Shown: positions 61,947-64,000 of the stretch, piece after piece
How the letters are laid out: each line of letters opens with the position of its first letter
Position numbering within the stretch: the first letter of the stretch is position 1
Translations under genes and position numbers: made by a program
Assembly (NCBI GenBank): GCA_963750995.1
Contig: CAVVST010000005.1
Coordinates: 1 to 64,000, forward strand
DNA from: CAVVST01 sp963750995
GTDB taxonomy: Bacteria; Acidobacteriota; Vicinamibacteria; Vicinamibacterales; UBA2999
Length of the DNA stretch: 64,000 bases
Direction: 5' to 3'
The notes under the pieces: generated by a model
What the model was told of the DNA's origin: nothing
What the model saw: only the letters and a program-made list of their open reading frames with translations
Database searches by the model: none

Positions 61947-64000
61947 ATGAGAACTTTGGCGATCCTCGGCTTCGTAGCCAGTTTCCCCGTCGCTGCCTTC
62001 GGTCAGGCGGCGATCGGCGGCGTGGTGAGCGACACCTCGGGTTCACCGCTGGCCGGGGTCGTTGTCGAAGCCAGCAGTGCCGCGCTGATCGAGAAGACCC
62101 GGGCGGCGCTCACCGATCGAGCCGGCCGGTACCGCATCGAGGACCTGCGACCCGGGACCTACCAGGTGAGGTTCACATCTCAAGGATGGGCGCCCTATCA
62201 GCAGGAAGACGTCGAGCTGGCGGGGTCGTTCACGGCAATCGTGAACGCGGCCCTGACGGTTGGGTCGATCACCGAAACGATCACGGTCACGGGTGAAACC
62301 CCGGTCATCGACGTCCAGAATGCGACGCGCGAAGTGACGCTGAGCCGTGACGTCATTCGAGCGATTCCGACAGCGCGCAGCTATAACGCGTTGATCGTGC
62401 TGATACCGGGCGTCATCACCAACGTCAACGATACGGTGATGGGAACGGCAACGACGTCGTTCCCCATTCACGGAGGCCGCACGAACGAGGGACGCCTCTC
62501 GCTGGACGGATTGACGGTCGGGAGCCCACCGAGCGGGAATTCAGCGACCAGCTACGTCGTTGACGTCGGGCAATCCCAGGAAGTGAGATTCGCCACGGGG
62601 GGCGGGAAGGGCGAATCGGAAACGGCTGGCCTCACGATGAACATCGTCCCGAGGAGCGGCGGCAACACGTTACATGGGTCGCTCTTCGGAAGCGGCACGG
62701 CCTCGAGGTTTCAATCCGACAATCTGACGGCCGGGTTGGCGGCTCAAGGTGTCACGGCGGCGGCGCCACTGGCGAAAGTGTACGACGTGTCCGGGACGGT
62801 CGGCGGTCCGATGGTGACTGATCGGTTGTGGTACTTCGTCACTGGCCATGCTGGCGGCATCACCAGAGAGAGCGCCAACGTCTACTACAACCTGAACGCC
62901 GGCGATCCCAACCAGTGGCTCTACGTGCCCGACGTCAGGCGCAAAGCGTACTCCGACCGGACTTTCGAAAACGCCAGCGGCCGCCTCACCTGGCAGGTGA
63001 CGCCGCGCAACAAGGTGAGCGGCTTCTGGGACGTGCAGTCCCTCTGTCGAACCTGCACCGGGGCGACGGCGGGCCTGCAGGAGCCGGCCCGGGTCTCGCC
63101 GGAAGCGGTCGGTGTTCTCGGCCGGCGGCTCGATGTCACCCAGGCGGCGTGGTCGTCTCCACTCACGAATCGACTGCTGGTCGAGGCCGGCTACGGCGGC
63201 ATTTTCTTTGGCGTCGGCAACTTCGAGCGCGAGCCAAACCCGACGCGGGATCTCATTCGCGTCGCCGAGCAGTGCGGGAGCGGCTGCGCCGCCAACGGCA
63301 ACATTCCAGGGCTGGTCTATCGATCGCAGGACTTCAGCCGGGCACACACCGGCTCGTACCTGTGGAAGGGATCGATCGCCTACGTCACTGGCACGCACAG
63401 TCTGAAGGTCGGGTATCAGCACACGTTGATGACCGACGATCGGCAGTGGTTCACCAACAACCAGAACCTGGCCTACCGCTTCAACAACGGCGAGCCAAAT
63501 CAGCTCACGCAATTGATTTCTCCGTGGGTGAACAACGCGCGCTCCGGCTGGGACGCGCTGTTCGTTCAAGAGCAGTGGACTCGCGGCCGGCTGACGCTGC
63601 AGGGGTCCGCGCGATTCGATCGCGCACGGAGCTGGTTTCCAGCGCAACAGCAGGGGCCGTCACGATTCCTGCCGGCGCCGATCGTCATTCCGGAAACCCG
63701 AGGCGTCGACAGCTACAAGGACATCACACCCAGGATGGGCGTGGCGTACGACGTATTCGGGACGAGCATGACGGCGGTCAAGATGACCTTCGGCCGGTAT
63801 CTCGAGGCAGCCGGAGTGTCTGGCCACTATGCCAATTCGAATCCGACCTTACGGATGCCTCAGACGACACCCACCTTTGGCCCGGCGGGTGTGACACGGG
63901 CGTGGACCGACCCGAACCATAATTTCGTGCCCGATTGCGATCTGTTGAACCCGGCGGCGCAGGATGTGCGAGCCGGCGGCGGCGATCTGTGCGGCGTACT
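61947..64000 (+). CDS. TonB-dependent receptor with regulatory-like N-domain, 3'-truncated by window
   Basis: The open frame runs from ATG 61947 (MRTLAILGFVASFPVAAFG) to the window end without a stop, 684 codons. Signal peptide, then carboxypeptidase-regulatory-like domain (AAIGGVVSDTSGSPLAGVVVEA, GRYRIEDLRPGTYQVRFTSQG). Plug (VIDVQNATREVTLSRDVIRAIPTARSYNALIVLIPG, FPIHGGRTNEGRLSLDGLTVG). Barrel strands follow, with GCGSGC-type cysteines in a loop (VAEQCGSGCAANGN). It is unlike the two Oar paralogues at 45-53 kb. No strong Shine-Dalgarno is visible, so the start is probable rather than certain. Confidence 0.9.
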   Translation, partial: MRTLAILGFVASFPVAAFGQAAIGGVVSDTSGSPLAGVVVEASSAALIEKTRAALTDRAGRYRIEDLRPGTYQVRFTSQGWAPYQQEDVELAGSFTAIVNAALTVGSITETITVTGETPVIDVQNATREVTLSRDVIRAIPTARSYNALIVLIPGVITNVNDTVMGTATTSFPIHGGRTNEGRLSLDGLTVGSPPSGNSATSYVVDVGQSQEVRFATGGGKGESETAGLTMNIVPRSGGNTLHGSLFGSGTASRFQSDNLTAGLAAQGVTAAAPLAKVYDVSGTVGGPMVTDRLWYFVTGHAGGITRESANVYYNLNAGDPNQWLYVPDVRRKAYSDRTFENASGRLTWQVTPRNKVSGFWDVQSLCRTCTGATAGLQEPARVSPEAVGVLGRRLDVTQAAWSSPLTNRLLVEAGYGGIFFGVGNFEREPNPTRDLIRVAEQCGSGCAANGNIPGLVYRSQDFSRAHTGSYLWKGSIAYVTGTHSLKVGYQHTLMTDDRQWFTNNQNLAYRFNNGEPNQLTQLISPWVNNARSGWDALFVQEQWTRGRLTLQGSARFDRARSWFPAQQQGPSRFLPAPIVIPETRGVDSYKDITPRMGVAYDVFGTSMTAVKMTFGRYLEAAGVSGHYANSNPTLRMPQTTPTFGPAGVTRAWTDPNHNFVPDCDLLNPAAQDVRAGGGDLCGV

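Overview
The window looks like one contig of a high-GC Gram-negative bacterium, most probably Acidobacteriota (Vicinamibacteria-like). This rests on Oar-type TonB-dependent receptors with N-terminal carboxypeptidase-regulatory-like domains, four DUF5916 outer-membrane proteins, a DUF6152 protein, an ECF sigma factor with a tiny membrane partner, and a complete outer-membrane lipid and protein assembly toolkit. The placement is inferred from gene content only. I saw no rRNA, tRNA, CRISPR array, transposase or phage gene. No gap between genes exceeds about 260 bases.

Layout. 0-3.8 kb: tail of an amidohydrolase, an ECF sigma and anti-sigma-like pair, a small membrane protein, a DinB-like protein and a poly-Asp lipoprotein. 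3.8-11.6 kb: an NTF2-like lipoprotein followed by three tandem DUF5916 proteins. 11.6-16.6 kb (minus): YihY, M48 protease, DUF255 thioredoxin-like protein and a small protein, preceded by two YtxH-like proteins. 16.6-21 kb (minus): a sigma54 response regulator followed by mlaE, mlaF and an MCE protein fused to an OmpA-like domain. 21.2-26.8 kb: leucine/isovalerate catabolism (methylcrotonyl-CoA carboxylase beta, methylglutaconyl-CoA hydratase, biotin carboxylase plus biotin carrier, HMG-CoA lyase). 26.8-32.1 kb: small proteins, a PHP protein, OsmC, bacterioferritin, an aldo/keto reductase, a RibD-like reductase and a TPR protein. 32.1-39.8 kb (minus): an unknown membrane-anchored protein translationally coupled to a giant TamB-Omp85 (TamA-like) fusion. 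39.9-64 kb: a UPF0047-like protein, then an exported and outer-membrane set: M28 peptidase, NHL and LVIVD propellers, four TonB receptors, a Tat-exported triple-RidA protein, a PQQ-type sugar dehydrogenase, a YtcJ-like amidohydrolase, DUF5916 and DUF6152.

Two things stand out. First, the TamB C-terminal region, five POTRA-like domains and an Omp85 barrel lie in one uninterrupted reading frame, so the inner-to-outer-membrane bridge and its barrel appear to be one polypeptide of about 2200 residues. Second, I count about 16 single-base frame disruptions in otherwise well-conserved genes. All but one are +1 insertions, and removing one base each restores family-typical proteins. I read these mainly as consensus errors of a long-read or metagenomic assembly. 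Several cluster at GTAC or CCTGATC. Genes reported with frameshifts should therefore be treated as probably intact in the organism.

Dispersed short palindromes and three copies of an approximately 71-bp inverted repeat abutting stop codons decorate the intergenic regions.
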